Below are positions 45,348-54,330 of a stretch of DNA of 64,000 nucleotides, in pieces (positions within the stretch are counted from its first letter, which is position 1; each line of letters begins with the position of its first letter). A program made the translations under genes and the position numbers. Origin of the DNA: Clostridiales bacterium. Lineage in GTDB: Bacteria > Bacillota > Clostridia > Caldicoprobacterales > DTU083. The notes below the pieces were generated by a model. It was given only the letters and a program-made list of their open reading frames with translations, ran no database searches and was not told where the DNA came from. Location: positions 1 to 64,000 of the forward strand of contig DUSN01000045.1 of the NCBI GenBank assembly GCA_012842605.1. The letters are read 5' to 3'.

Positions 45348-47276
45348 TTAATCCAGCTCAATTGCTCCGGTATACAGCTGATAATATCTTCCGCCCATTG
45401 CCAGGAGTTCTTCATGGGTTCCCTGCTCTATAATTTCACCATGCTCCAGCACTATGATATGATCAGCATTTCGTACGGTAGACAGTCTGTGTGCAATTAC
45501 AAAGGTAGTCCTGTTTTTCATCAGCCTGTCCATGCCTCGTTCAATATATTTTTCAGTTCTTGTATCAACAGAACTGGTAGCTTCATCAAGTATCAGGATA
45601 GGTGCTTTTGATATGGCAGCCCGGGCGATATTCAGAAGCTGGCGCTCACCCTGGCTCAGATTAGAGCCATCGCCTTCCAGTACCGTATCATAACCATCAG
45701 GCAGTCTCTCAATAAATGAGTGGGCACTTGCAATCTTGGCTGCAGCTATTACTTCTTCGTCTGTTGCGTCAAGACGCCCATACCTTATATTTTCCCGTAC
45801 TGTATCAGAAAACAGATGGGTATCCTGAAGCACCATTGCAATATTGCCCCTTAATGAATCCTTCCTGATTTTCTTTATATCGATGCCGTCAATCAATATA
45901 TGTCCTTCTTCAACCTCATAAAATCTATTAATCTGGTTTGTAATAGTTGTTTTTCCTGCGCCTGTCGATCCGACAAAAGCTACCTTCTGGCCCGGCTTAG
46001 CTTTTACATTTATATTTTTCAGAACGGTCTTATCGGGAGTATAGCCAAAAGTAACGTTTTTCAGTTCCACTTCCCCTTTTATCACTTGAGCTCCCTCAAC
46101 CGGATTTGCTTCAGCGCAGATTTCAATGGCATCCGCCGGACCTGCCGTTTCAGGCGCTTCATCCATTACTTCAAACACTCTTTCCGCTCCGGCCAATGCC
46201 GCGAATATCATATTCATCTGCATTGACAATTCGTTGACCGGTCTTGAAAACTGCCTTGAATACTGAGTAAATATGGTCAGCCCGCCGATATCGAAATTTG
46301 AGGTCAGGCACAGGATACCGCCGACGGTGGCGGATATTGCATAGCTTACCTGGCTTAAGTTGCCCATTACAGGCCCAATAATGCCGCCGAAGAACTGCGC
46401 CTTCATTTGCTTTTTACGCAGGTCATCGCTCAGGAACTCGAATTCTTCCATCGCTGTTTCTTCATGGCAGAATACCTTTATTACCTTCTGACCGGTTACT
46501 GTTTCCTCAATATATCCATTGACTGCACCAAGTGCCTGCTGCTGAGCCATAAAGTATTTCCTGCTTTGTTTTCCGATCATGCCTGCTGCGTATACCAGCA
46601 AAGGTACTGTTATTATAGTAACTGCTGACAAAATCCAGTTTGTTACAAACATCAGTATTAAAGTTCCAATCAAGGTTATGACACTTGAAAAAATATGGGC
46701 CATGGTATTATTGAGCATCTCGCCGACCGAATCAAGGTCGTTTGTAAAGCGGCTCATAAGGTCACCATGGGTATGGGTATCATGATATTTCACCGGAAGC
46801 TTTTGTATCCTGCGAAACAGGTCTTCTCTGATCCGAACCAGTGCATTCTGAGATACCCCTATCATAATCCTCTGCTGCAGATAGGAGCAAATGATACCGA
46901 CAAGATAGATACATGCCATTGTAAGAAGGCCTATTGCAAGATTCCTTATTTTTTCTTCCGCTGATCTGTCTGCTGATACCAGATTGTTTATTACAGGCCT
47001 TAAAATATAGCTGCCGCCCAGGCCAGTCAAAGTGCTGCCCAGTACACAGGCAAGAACAAACAGGATTTTAATCTTGTCACGTCCTATATAAGCAAGGAGC
47101 CTTTTAATTGTGGTATATGCATTTTTAGGCTTGCCTCCGCCCAGTGCACCACGAGGTCCGCCTGGCCTGCCCATGCCGCCAGGTCTCCTGCCTCCGGGAC
47201 CGGCATTGCCATTCATCCCTTTGTTACCATATCTGCGCAGTAAGATTTCTTTTCTTTCTTCACTAATATGACTCAT
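45348..47276 (-). CDS. Heterodimeric ABC exporter, subunit with consensus ATPase site (second pair)
   Basis: 642 residues; N-terminal Gly/Pro/Arg-rich extension of about 45 residues, six membrane helices, NBD with Walker A GSTGAGKTT, signature LSQGERQLLNIARA and Walker B LILDEATSSVD. Starts in a TAATG overlap with its partner gene. Same architecture as 12496-14352, but the two are diverged paralogues. Likely multidrug export under MarR control. Confidence 0.93.
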   Translation of the reverse strand: MSHISEERKEILLRRYGNKGMNGNAGPGGRRPGGMGRPGGPRGALGGGKPKNAYTTIKRLLAYIGRDKIKILFVLACVLGSTLTGLGGSYILRPVINNLVSADRSAEEKIRNLAIGLLTMACIYLVGIICSYLQQRIMIGVSQNALVRIREDLFRRIQKLPVKYHDTHTHGDLMSRFTNDLDSVGEMLNNTMAHIFSSVITLIGTLILMFVTNWILSAVTIITVPLLVYAAGMIGKQSRKYFMAQQQALGAVNGYIEETVTGQKVIKVFCHEETAMEEFEFLSDDLRKKQMKAQFFGGIIGPVMGNLSQVSYAISATVGGILCLTSNFDIGGLTIFTQYSRQFSRPVNELSMQMNMIFAALAGAERVFEVMDEAPETAGPADAIEICAEANPVEGAQVIKGEVELKNVTFGYTPDKTVLKNINVKAKPGQKVAFVGSTGAGKTTITNQINRFYEVEEGHILIDGIDIKKIRKDSLRGNIAMVLQDTHLFSDTVRENIRYGRLDATDEEVIAAAKIASAHSFIERLPDGYDTVLEGDGSNLSQGERQLLNIARAAISKAPILILDEATSSVDTRTEKYIERGMDRLMKNRTTFVIAHRLSTVRNADHIIVLEHGEIIEQGTHEELLAMGGRYYQLYTGAIELD

Positions 47277-49012
47277 TATGCTGTCTCCTTCTTGTCCATC
47301 TGCGAGTAATAAATTTCAGTATATGCCTTGCATTTTTGCATCAATTCCTCATGTGTACCTATGCCGACAATCTTTCCGTCATCAAGGACTACAATCTTGT
47401 CAGCTTCAAATACTGAAGAAATCCTTTGCGCAATGATGATTTTCGTTGTACCTTTCAGCTCTTTATGGAAGCTTTCCCTGATCCTTGCTTCCGTTGCCGT
47501 ATCAACTGCACTTGTGCTGTCGTCAAGAATCAGGATTTTGGGTTTCTTAAGCAATGTTCTGGCGATACATAACCTCTGTTTTTGCCCTCCGGAAACATTT
47601 ACGCCGCCCTGTCCAAGCTCGGTCTCATATCCTTCCTTGAATGAAGTGATGAATCCGTGTGCCTGAGCACTTTCTGCCCATTGATATATTTCTTCATCAC
47701 TCGCGTATTCGTCGCCCCATTTGAGATTTTCCTTAATTGTGCCTGAAAACAGCACATTTTTCTGAAGAACAATGCCGACTCCGCTGCGAAGGTTTTTCAG
47801 TGAATAGTCCTTCACATTCACATCATCTACCAGAACTTCTCCCCGGTCTGCATCATACAGCCTGGGTATCAGCTGCACTAAGCTTGATTTGCCGCAGCCG
47901 GTTGAACCGATAATACCAACTGTCTCACCCGGATTTATTACAAGATTGATATTCTCCAGGACCCATTTCTCATTGTTTTTGTAGTATTTAAAGTAAACAT
48001 TTCTGAATTCGATCTTGCCGTATTGAACAGCAGCATCTTTGAACAAAGCCATATCATCAGTAAGGTCAATATCTGTGCAAAGAACTTCGTTAATACGCTT
48101 TGCAGATGCCAGCGCTCTTGAACTGCTAAGAATTATAAAGGAAACCATCATTAGTGACATTAATATCTGGACAACATAGTTTATAAATGCAGTAAGGACA
48201 CCGGGAGTCATGCTGCCTGTTATAATCTGATTCCCTCCAAACCATACAACACCCAAGGTTGTGATATTCATTGAAAGAGTCATAACCGGCATGGTAAAGA
48301 TAACAACCTTCATTGCACTTATTGTGCTTTCTTTCAGATTATTGCTTGATTTTTTAAATTTCTCTTCTTCAAAGCGCTCTCTGACAAATGATTTTACAAC
48401 CCTGATATTAGTTAAATTCTCCTGGGTGACAGTATTAAGTACGTCCAGGTTCTTTTGCATGGCTATAAACCGGGGAAAGGCAGTTTTCATAATGAGGAAA
48501 ATTGCAGCAGCCAGCAAAGGTATTACGCACAGAATAACCAGCGTCAGCTTCGGATTTAATGTAAAAGCCATTATAAGGGCGCCGATGAGCATGCCAGGTG
48601 CTCGTAAAGCCATTCTCATCATCATCTGAATTATGTTCTGCACCTGGGTAATATCATTGGTCAGCCGGGTAACCAGAGAACCTGTATTGTACCGGTCTAT
48701 ATTTGCAAAGGAGAACTTCTGGATTTTATTGAACAGATCTTTCCTCAAGTCGTTTGCAAATCCCGAGGATGCTTCAATTGCATAATAGGCGCCTCCCACG
48801 CCGCCGACCATCATAACCAATGCTGTAATTATCATCGTTATACCCATTGCCATAATATAGAGAGTGCCTCTTCCGCCATTTACTCCGTTATCAATGATAT
48901 TGCTTAACAGCAAAGGCATCACCACTTCACCGATAACCTCTACAATCATAAGGATCGGCCCTGTGATAAATGCAAACAGATATGGTTTTGCATATTTCCA
49001 ATAACGTTTCAT
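47276..49012 (-). CDS. Heterodimeric ABC exporter, subunit with degenerate ATPase site (second pair)
   Basis: 578 residues: six membrane helices, Walker A GSTGCGKSS, signature VSGGQKQRLCIART, and Walker B LILDDSTSAVD with Asp in place of the catalytic Glu. It lies four bases after the MarR gene and overlaps its partner by one base, so all three form one operon. Confidence 0.93.
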   Translation of the reverse strand: MKRYWKYAKPYLFAFITGPILMIVEVIGEVVMPLLLSNIIDNGVNGGRGTLYIMAMGITMIITALVMMVGGVGGAYYAIEASSGFANDLRKDLFNKIQKFSFANIDRYNTGSLVTRLTNDITQVQNIIQMMMRMALRAPGMLIGALIMAFTLNPKLTLVILCVIPLLAAAIFLIMKTAFPRFIAMQKNLDVLNTVTQENLTNIRVVKSFVRERFEEEKFKKSSNNLKESTISAMKVVIFTMPVMTLSMNITTLGVVWFGGNQIITGSMTPGVLTAFINYVVQILMSLMMVSFIILSSSRALASAKRINEVLCTDIDLTDDMALFKDAAVQYGKIEFRNVYFKYYKNNEKWVLENINLVINPGETVGIIGSTGCGKSSLVQLIPRLYDADRGEVLVDDVNVKDYSLKNLRSGVGIVLQKNVLFSGTIKENLKWGDEYASDEEIYQWAESAQAHGFITSFKEGYETELGQGGVNVSGGQKQRLCIARTLLKKPKILILDDSTSAVDTATEARIRESFHKELKGTTKIIIAQRISSVFEADKIVVLDDGKIVGIGTHEELMQKCKAYTEIYYSQMDKKETA

Positions 49013-49016
49013 CTAT

Positions 49017-49493
49017 TTATTCCCTTTCATTTTTTGAATTTAACTCATCTTCCATTTTTACCAGGTTAGCATTCAGCTTTTGCAGCAATGAAAACAAGGC
49101 AGCCTTCTCTTCATCCGTAAATCCGTCAAGAACCTTTCTTTCTGTTGACTCAAAAATCTGTTTGCTTTGCTCCACAACCTTTTTCCCTTTTTCAGTTATG
49201 GTGATTTGATTGAGCCTGTTATCCCCTTCATCTATTTCCTTGTTTACATATCCGCCTTTTCTCAATTTTTTTAGTGATACCGCTATCGTTGCCGCGGATA
49301 CTTCCATTGACCTGGCAAGATCGATCTGCGAAGCACTGGGGTTATGGGCAATTTCCATAAGCAAGCGATGCTGAGCATGGTAGACTCCTGTTTCATTCAG
49401 ATAATGCAGCATAATTTTCCTGTGTTTCACAGCAAAAAAAATAAGCTGATGAATGATACTCTTATTGCTTATTTTAATTGCATCACTATCCAT
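49017..49493 (-). CDS. MarR family transcriptional regulator
   Basis: 158 residues with a winged HTH: QIDLARSMEVSAATIAVSLKKLRKGGYVNKEIDEGDNRLNQITITEKGKK. First gene of an operon with a heterodimeric ABC exporter, the usual place for a drug-responsive repressor. The start ATG has only a weak GGTGA site. Candidate operators lie at 49535-49573. Confidence 0.93.
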   Translation of the reverse strand: MDSDAIKISNKSIIHQLIFFAVKHRKIMLHYLNETGVYHAQHRLLMEIAHNPSASQIDLARSMEVSAATIAVSLKKLRKGGYVNKEIDEGDNRLNQITITEKGKKVVEQSKQIFESTERKVLDGFTDEEKAALFSLLQKLNANLVKMEDELNSKNERE

Positions 49494-49534
49494 GTTTGAT
49501 TTTTCACCGCCTTATTTCCTTATTTCAAGTTATA

Positions 49535-49573
49535 ATTAGCTTGCTAATCGTTAATGTATTAATAATTAGCTAA
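49535..49573 (-). promoter_or_regulatory. Candidate MarR operators
   Basis: Perfect ATTAGC-TT-GCTAAT (49535-49548) and, 17 bases on, TTAGCTAA (49566-49573) within a TTAGTTAGCTAATT-like stretch. Both lie upstream of the marR start at 49493 and match typical MarR-type TTAGC palindromes. Confidence 0.6.
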
Positions 49574-49740
49574 CTAACAATTAAGCATTATAGCACTTTA
49601 TTTATCTATAATCAACTACAAATAGTGCTCAAATATATCTCTTGAATTCTTTTAATTAATGCACTCTGTCATAAGTATGATAAGTATGCCCAGCAGTAGA
49701 AGATAAAACGGATATAACCAACAGAATTGATAAAAACAAA

Positions 49741-49760
49741 GCAGTGGTTTGTCCCACTGC
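49741..49760 (-). terminator. Terminator of the MGMT-like gene
   Basis: GCAGTGG/CCACTGC arms with a six-base loop, followed on the minus strand by TTTGTTTTTATC. Confidence 0.85.
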
Positions 49761-49781
49761 AAAATGCATTTATAAATCTTG

Positions 49782-50090
49782 TTAACAATCCCATTGGTGC
49801 TTTTTTAAATCGACATGTGTTTCATCCTTCATGCTGACACCTTCGTTCTGCAAGAGAATCCTTTGCTCAGGCCATCCCGGCACCAGCCTTCCGGAATGAT
49901 TCACTACCCTATGGCATGGATAGCTGCCGTAATATTCAGCCATGCTCAGAATCTTGCCTACAAGCCATGAGTTTTTTTCACGCCCAATCAATCTTGCTAT
50001 CTGGCCGTATGTTGCAACGCACCCTTCAGGGATTTCTTCCACTACCGACAATATTTCATAAATCAAGTCTTCATTTAAAACCTTCTTCAT
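49782..50090 (-). CDS. MGMT family protein (O6-alkylguanine transferase-like)
   Basis: 102 residues, only the DNA-binding/active-site domain: VEEIPEGCVATYGQIARLIGREKNSWLVG and SYPCHRVVNHSGRLVPGWPEQRILLQNEGV. The PCHR motif keeps the acceptor Cys. Full-length Ogt has an additional N-terminal domain, so this belongs to the short ATL/YbaZ-like group, where a Cys is often replaced; here it is present. Repair of alkylated guanine or marking lesions for excision repair is likely. Confidence 0.88.
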   Translation of the reverse strand: MKKVLNEDLIYEILSVVEEIPEGCVATYGQIARLIGREKNSWLVGKILSMAEYYGSYPCHRVVNHSGRLVPGWPEQRILLQNEGVSMKDETHVDLKKHQWDC

Positions 50091-50231
50091 CTGTTTTCTT
50101 CCTTGTGTTATAGTTCCTTATCACTTCTATTGTTATATCCATATTCGTAATAACAAGAGTATGTGATGTACTTCTACACTGACAGGTTGTTTCCTGCCTG
50201 ATTTATAAAACAATGTTTCCGTCGAATATAA

Positions 50232-50375
50232 TCATTCATTTAATAAGCGCTGTGCCACCATTCTCCAGTCGTACAAAAAGTTCTTCATAAGATTAGGTCT
50301 TCTTCTTACCGCTAATGGATGGTATGAAACAATAGACGGATATCCCAATATGTCATACCATCTGCCTCTCAGATA
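50232..50375 (-). pseudogene. C-terminal remnant of a uracil-DNA glycosylase-like protein
   Basis: The last about 45 codons read RGRWYDILGYPSIVSYHPLAVRRRPNLMKNF in pieces of which SYHPLAVRRRPNL matches the HP-motif end of family 4/5 uracil-DNA glycosylases. Nothing upstream belongs to the enzyme; the open frame runs into the VanZ gene. Recognition is by motif and moderate. Confidence 0.5.
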
Positions 50376-50406
50376 TGAATGCAAGAATAAGTACAATTCT
50401 CTTAAG

Positions 50407-50838
50407 TTAATTACCACCACCTCTATTAATTATAATTGTGTACAAAATATATCCGATGACAGCCCCAAGTGTATTCAATACCAAATCGTCCAATTCTGCT
50501 ATGCCCTTGCGAAAAATAAACTGCGATACCTCAATAGAAAAAGAAAATACAAGACCCAAAATAGCGACTTTCAAAACACTTTTCTTCTTTAGAAGCATCG
50601 GCAATAAAAACCCAAATGGAATGAACCAGCCTATGTTGCCTAAAAATAATCTTAGAAATTCTATTACTCCAGCATTTTTATAAACATATATCAAATCAGT
50701 GAAGAAAGTGAGGTTTAGCTGCGGTTCATCATAATTAACAGCAAACCTGAAAATTGTCAGCTTCAAAACAATTAATATGTATACAATAAATAAAATTAAG
50801 CAAACTGTCTTTTTCTTCTCTATTATCAATACACTCAT
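50407..50838 (-). CDS. VanZ family membrane protein
   Basis: 143 residues, about four membrane helices, with family motifs GNIGWFIPFGFLLP, FSIEVSQFIF and LDDLVLNTLGAVIGY. VanZ-like proteins affect glycopeptide resistance or membrane/teichoic acid functions; the role here is open. The annotated ATG is only one base from AAAAGG, so the TTG at 50829 may be the true start. A perfect palindrome lies 28 bases upstream. Confidence 0.85.
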   Translation of the reverse strand: MSVLIIEKKKTVCLILFIVYILIVLKLTIFRFAVNYDEPQLNLTFFTDLIYVYKNAGVIEFLRLFLGNIGWFIPFGFLLPMLLKKKSVLKVAILGLVFSFSIEVSQFIFRKGIAELDDLVLNTLGAVIGYILYTIIINRGGGN

Positions 50839-50865
50839 ACCTTTTAATTATCTAATTAATCCATA

Positions 50866-50882
50866 ATGACGGTTCCCGTCAT
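50866..50882. promoter_or_regulatory. Perfect 17-base palindrome upstream of the VanZ gene
   Basis: ATGACGG-TTC-CCGTCAT. Its position 28 bases before the start suggests an operator; no regulator gene is adjacent. Confidence 0.5.
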
Positions 50883-50981
50883 CTATGAGGATGTAGACTT
50901 ATTGCTGCTATATTTATTATCTATCATGCAAGCGTGAAAGTAAATATCAGCCAGTAAAGCCTGATACATTAAACATAAAAA

Positions 50982-51018
50982 AGGCTTCTGAATGAAAGAA
51001 TGATCATTCATGAAGCCT
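50982..51018 (-). terminator. Terminator downstream of the ABC ATPase remnant
   Basis: AGGCTTC-TGAATG / CATTCA-TGAAGCCT with one bulged base and a ten-base loop; T6 follows on the minus strand. It now ends only a gene remnant. Confidence 0.8.
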
Positions 51019-51056
51019 ATATTACAGCCTGATGAGTAGCTTCTTCTATATGCCTA

Positions 51057-51178
51057 TTATGCATGCTTTACAAACAGCAGCCTTCCGTCGTTTATTCCCC
51101 AGACTTCATCGGCAATGGATGTAACCTTTTTAGAGTGGGTGGCAACTATGCCAACACGCTGCTGTTCGCCGCCGCACA
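51057..51178 (-). pseudogene. Remnant of an ABC transporter ATPase with internal deletion
   Basis: Reads GEQQRVGIVATHSKKVTSIADEV then WGINDGRLLFVKHA in one frame to the stop at 51057. The signature motif is joined directly to the H-loop region, so Walker B and about 45 residues are deleted, and all sequence upstream of GEQQRV is gone. Confidence 0.65.
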
Positions 51179-51309
51179 ATTCTCAAACCGGCGGTTATTT
51201 AATTATCTTGTCTGTTGCAAAAGTTATTGTTCAGGTAAATAACGGCAAGTATCAGGCTGCAACTGAGGATGGCCATCCTATGACTATTACAGCAGCATTC
51301 CTGGCATAA
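51179..51309 (+). pseudogene. Short C-terminal remnant of an unidentified protein
   Basis: Plus-strand frame ending KYQAATEDGHPMTITAAFLA and stop at 51309. It opens into the ABC remnant without a start or ribosome site. A hairpin with AAGCTTCCTCA/TGAGGAAGCTT arms (51312-51353) follows and could be its old terminator. Confidence 0.35.
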
Positions 51310-51388
51310 AAAAGCTTCCTCATTATTAAGCAATTTACAATGTGAGGAAGCTTATTGTGTTAGATTGTAAATGTTAATATGAAACCGA

Positions 51389-51554
51389 TTATTCCTGCTT
51401 GATAATTATTGGGGTTCTCATAAAAAACTCAATCTCACCCTGAGAGTTATAAAGAGCAGCTTCTTTGATGCCATTTGCCTGTAAATGCTTCCATAAGTTT
51501 TCCCACTGGAGAGTGTGTATATAGGTAGTTACAAATACTTTTAACAGTGCATTG
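51389..51554 (-). pseudogene. Small gene broken near its start
   Basis: An AGGAGGG site (51569-51563) precedes ATG 51554, but that frame stops after three codons. One base later a frame of about 54 codons runs to 51389 (LLKVFVTTYIHTLQWENLWK, ANGIKEAALYNSQGEIEFFM). Removing one base near 51545 restores a single protein. Family not recognised. Confidence 0.45.
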
Positions 51555-51783
51555 GTTTATCCCTCCTATTAAAGTATCCATATTTCAGGTGCCGGTTTTT
51601 ATATAAAGTTTTCTCTCTTAAAGCATCTCCAGTCTTTTGCCGGAAAGTCAATTCTCTATAGCAAGTGGCGTAACTATAAAAATGCAGATTAATTATATAT
51701 GGATCTATGTATTAAAAGAAATGGATACAGCTTCGAACAAAAGTGGAAAAATCTCAGTGAAAGATAATAGGAAGGAATGCAAT

Positions 51784-51821
51784 AAAAAACCAGGGATCCC
51801 TTGTAAAGGTAATCCCCGGTT
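51784..51821 (-). terminator. Terminator of the RCC1-repeat operon
   Basis: AACCGGGGAT/ATCCCTGGTT arms on the minus strand (one G-U pair), then TTTTTTATT; 50 bases past the stop at 51871. Confidence 0.8.
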
Positions 51822-51870
51822 TATCCAGAGTATCTGTAAGTAAGCTGTTTATTAATACCTCTCCTGTCAT

Positions 51871-53250
51871 CTATGACGCCGGCCCTATGTTGCTCCACGA
51901 GGCAATTTCTTCAAGCGCCTTCTTATTCTCTGCTATCAATTCTTGAGTGGTGCCGCCTACGACTGCCCCTGCTATAACCACTGTGCCGTCTGTCTTAAGC
52001 CCGGCTATGAAATTCGGCCCAACCGACACGGCTGCAATATCCTTCCACATATTCGCATCATTCTCTCCATGCCTGTCGTCTCCTGCTACCACTACTGTGC
52101 CGTCACTTTTCAGCCCGGCCGTATTACTATTGGAAGCTGCAATAGCAATTATATCAGTCCAGTCTTCCACATCATGCTGACCTGACGTATTTCTTCCTGC
52201 TGTCGCTACAGTTCCGTCAAAACGCACTCCTGCTGCATGCACGGTACCAATTGCTACATCTATAACGCCCACCAGGTTATCAAGGCCATCCATCTCACTG
52301 AACGATTTATTAATGCAATGAATATTGCCGTCTTCCATTAGCACAAGAATGACATCAGACCCAGGACACACCTTGATCATGCCCTCTGTTTTTCCGGGAA
52401 TTTGCTTGTAATAATCCTTCCCTTCCAATGTCCCTGCAGCTACAATAGTATCATCAGCATTAACTCCAATAGTATCGGTAGCGGTATTCCCCGCATATAC
52501 TGCCACAATGTCGGTCCAGTCCTGGACATTGCACTGTCCGTTGTTGTTAAATCCGGTAGCAACAACAGTGCCATCTGCCCGCAGCCCTACTGTATACTTA
52601 AATCCTGCAGCAACGGCAATGATATCCGTCCAGTCCTGCACATTGCATTGTCCTTCGTCGTTACGTCCGGCAGCAACCACCCTGCCATCTCTGCACAAAG
52701 CTACCACATGGTCGCGGCCGGCGGCAATAACCTGCAGGTTCAGCCGGGCGATGCCCTTAAAATCCCGCAGCGACACCGCTGCATCATAAGCCACACCAAT
52801 TTTTCCATTTTGAACTGACAAATTGTAAACTCTTCCTATTTCATCCCTGGCACCGGGATAATCGATGTCCGATATAAAAAGCTCCAGTGCATCCCTGTAT
52901 TTACCTTCGTCCGTCAGTGCTATGCCCAAGCGATAACGAGCTTCGCGGTAACGCTCAGGGCTGTCCCGATATGGTGCAAGCTCTGAAAACTCCTGCATTG
53001 CCTGCTCATACAAGCCTTCATTCAATTTGGCTAAAGCTGCACCATAGCGTGATGCCATCAGCTTGTCTGCACTGTCCCTATAATCCCCAAGTTCAGTGAA
53101 TGAGGCTATTGCCTCCTCATACCTGCCTTCGCTCAGTGCTGCAACAGCATTGTTGTACTTGATATGTGGTATCAACACAGTCACTGTCAGCACTGAAGCA
53201 GCAGCAATAACTGTCAAAATGATTATCAGAATCCATAACCATTTTTTCAC
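51871..53250 (-). CDS. Membrane-anchored TPR and RCC1-repeat protein
   Basis: 459 residues: N-terminal anchor (about 4-26), TPR-like helices (30-130: AALSEGRYEEAIASFTELGDY, KLNEGLYEQAMQEFSELAPY) and six to seven RCC1-type blades of the form DWTDIIAVAAG...LRADGTVVATG (175-430), which should form a beta-propeller outside the cell. GTG 53250 is preferred to the TTG at 53262, which is fused to the GGAGGA site. Co-transcribed with the lipoprotein gene upstream. Function unknown. Confidence 0.8.
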   Translation of the reverse strand: MKKWLWILIIILTVIAAASVLTVTVLIPHIKYNNAVAALSEGRYEEAIASFTELGDYRDSADKLMASRYGAALAKLNEGLYEQAMQEFSELAPYRDSPERYREARYRLGIALTDEGKYRDALELFISDIDYPGARDEIGRVYNLSVQNGKIGVAYDAAVSLRDFKGIARLNLQVIAAGRDHVVALCRDGRVVAAGRNDEGQCNVQDWTDIIAVAAGFKYTVGLRADGTVVATGFNNNGQCNVQDWTDIVAVYAGNTATDTIGVNADDTIVAAGTLEGKDYYKQIPGKTEGMIKVCPGSDVILVLMEDGNIHCINKSFSEMDGLDNLVGVIDVAIGTVHAAGVRFDGTVATAGRNTSGQHDVEDWTDIIAIAASNSNTAGLKSDGTVVVAGDDRHGENDANMWKDIAAVSVGPNFIAGLKTDGTVVIAGAVVGGTTQELIAENKKALEEIASWSNIGPAS

Positions 53251-53258
53251 AGCTATTC

Positions 53259-54116
53259 TCAATCCTCCGATGGAGTGTACACGAATGAAAGCTCTTTGCC
53301 GTCGGATGTGACTCCTGTGACCGCATCACCGTCTATCGCATACCACTCCGGACATTGTTTAGGAAAATCGATTGTTTCGCTGCCTGTTAATGCCGGCGGT
53401 TCTGCTGATTCTTCTGACATGCCAACCGCGCCATTCCTGTCGCTGAATGCCAGCTTATAAACATACGCAGAGCCGTCATCACCTATAGAAAATATTTGAG
53501 CAACATATCCGTAGGATGTTTTGCGGTATTCATATGTCAGGCAATGGCTGCCGTCAAGAAACGCTTTACACTTAAGTGAATCTGCTGCCTTGTCGTATAC
53601 ACCTTGCAGCTCATATTTCCTGCCATCGTCCCTTGTATGTTTGACACTGTACTGGTTTCCGCTTTCGGTATATTCTATATCTTTCAAACCAAGGAAGCCA
53701 AGCGCTGTATTGGCTGCTTCCTGCCCCAGACCGAAACTGCTTGCGGGCAGCATTGCCAGATCTACCATTACCACACCAAGCAGAGACATAGAGTACAATG
53801 CAGTATCAGGATTATTTGCCAGTGCATCAGAAAGCATGGTAATTACATCACCTTTTGCCGTTGCAAAATTACTGTATGATTCTGCTGCAGTGGCAGGCGA
53901 ACCGGGTGCATTAGAACCTTTATCCTGCTGCTGGCCCGAATTATCACTTCCCTTATCTTCCGGCTGTACAGTCACTTCCGGTTTCCCCTTGTCATCAGGC
54001 TTATCTTCACTTGATGGGACATTCCGGGCGCAGCTGGCAAGCAGCAATACAGCCAGAATTATGGCAGTCAACCGGTATACAATCTGCATAGTACTTCTGT
54101 TTTTTGCTGTAAACAT
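53259..54116 (-). CDS. Lipoprotein of unknown function
   Basis: 285 residues: signal peptide with lipobox LLASC (Cys about 29), a Lys/Asp/Gln-rich linker (30-75) and a globular domain from ESYSNFATAKGDVITM onward. No known family recognised. GGAGG before the ATG; its stop overlaps the ribosome site of the RCC1-repeat gene, so the two are coupled and probably act together at the cell surface. Confidence 0.75.
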   Translation of the reverse strand: MFTAKNRSTMQIVYRLTAIILAVLLLASCARNVPSSEDKPDDKGKPEVTVQPEDKGSDNSGQQQDKGSNAPGSPATAAESYSNFATAKGDVITMLSDALANNPDTALYSMSLLGVVMVDLAMLPASSFGLGQEAANTALGFLGLKDIEYTESGNQYSVKHTRDDGRKYELQGVYDKAADSLKCKAFLDGSHCLTYEYRKTSYGYVAQIFSIGDDGSAYVYKLAFSDRNGAVGMSEESAEPPALTGSETIDFPKQCPEWYAIDGDAVTGVTSDGKELSFVYTPSED

Positions 54117-54290
54117 TGAATAACCTCCAATTTTAATTTCCTATTTGGTATGCACTATGTATATGGTGCGTTTGGAAGTACTATAGTACTTCTCTAAATT
54201 CATTTATATATATTCTATTTGCCGCTACTAACTGTGAATAGTCAGAATATGCTTAATTTTAGTAAGAATAATGTTATTTTCATATGAAAA

Positions 54291-54315
54291 AACCAGGCTC
54301 TTCAAAAGCCTGGTT
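54291..54315 (-). terminator. Terminator of the AraC/PAS regulator gene
   Basis: AACCAGGCT/AGCCTGGTT arms, seven-base loop, followed on the minus strand by TTTTTTCA. Sixteen bases past the stop at 54331. Confidence 0.9.
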
Positions 54316-54330
54316 CTATAACCTTTATGT

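Noticed and set aside
51115-51309. Plus-strand 64-codon protein as an intact small gene
   Set aside because: Its first half is the reverse of the ABC ATPase remnant and has no ribosome site; only the C-terminal end looks protein-like.
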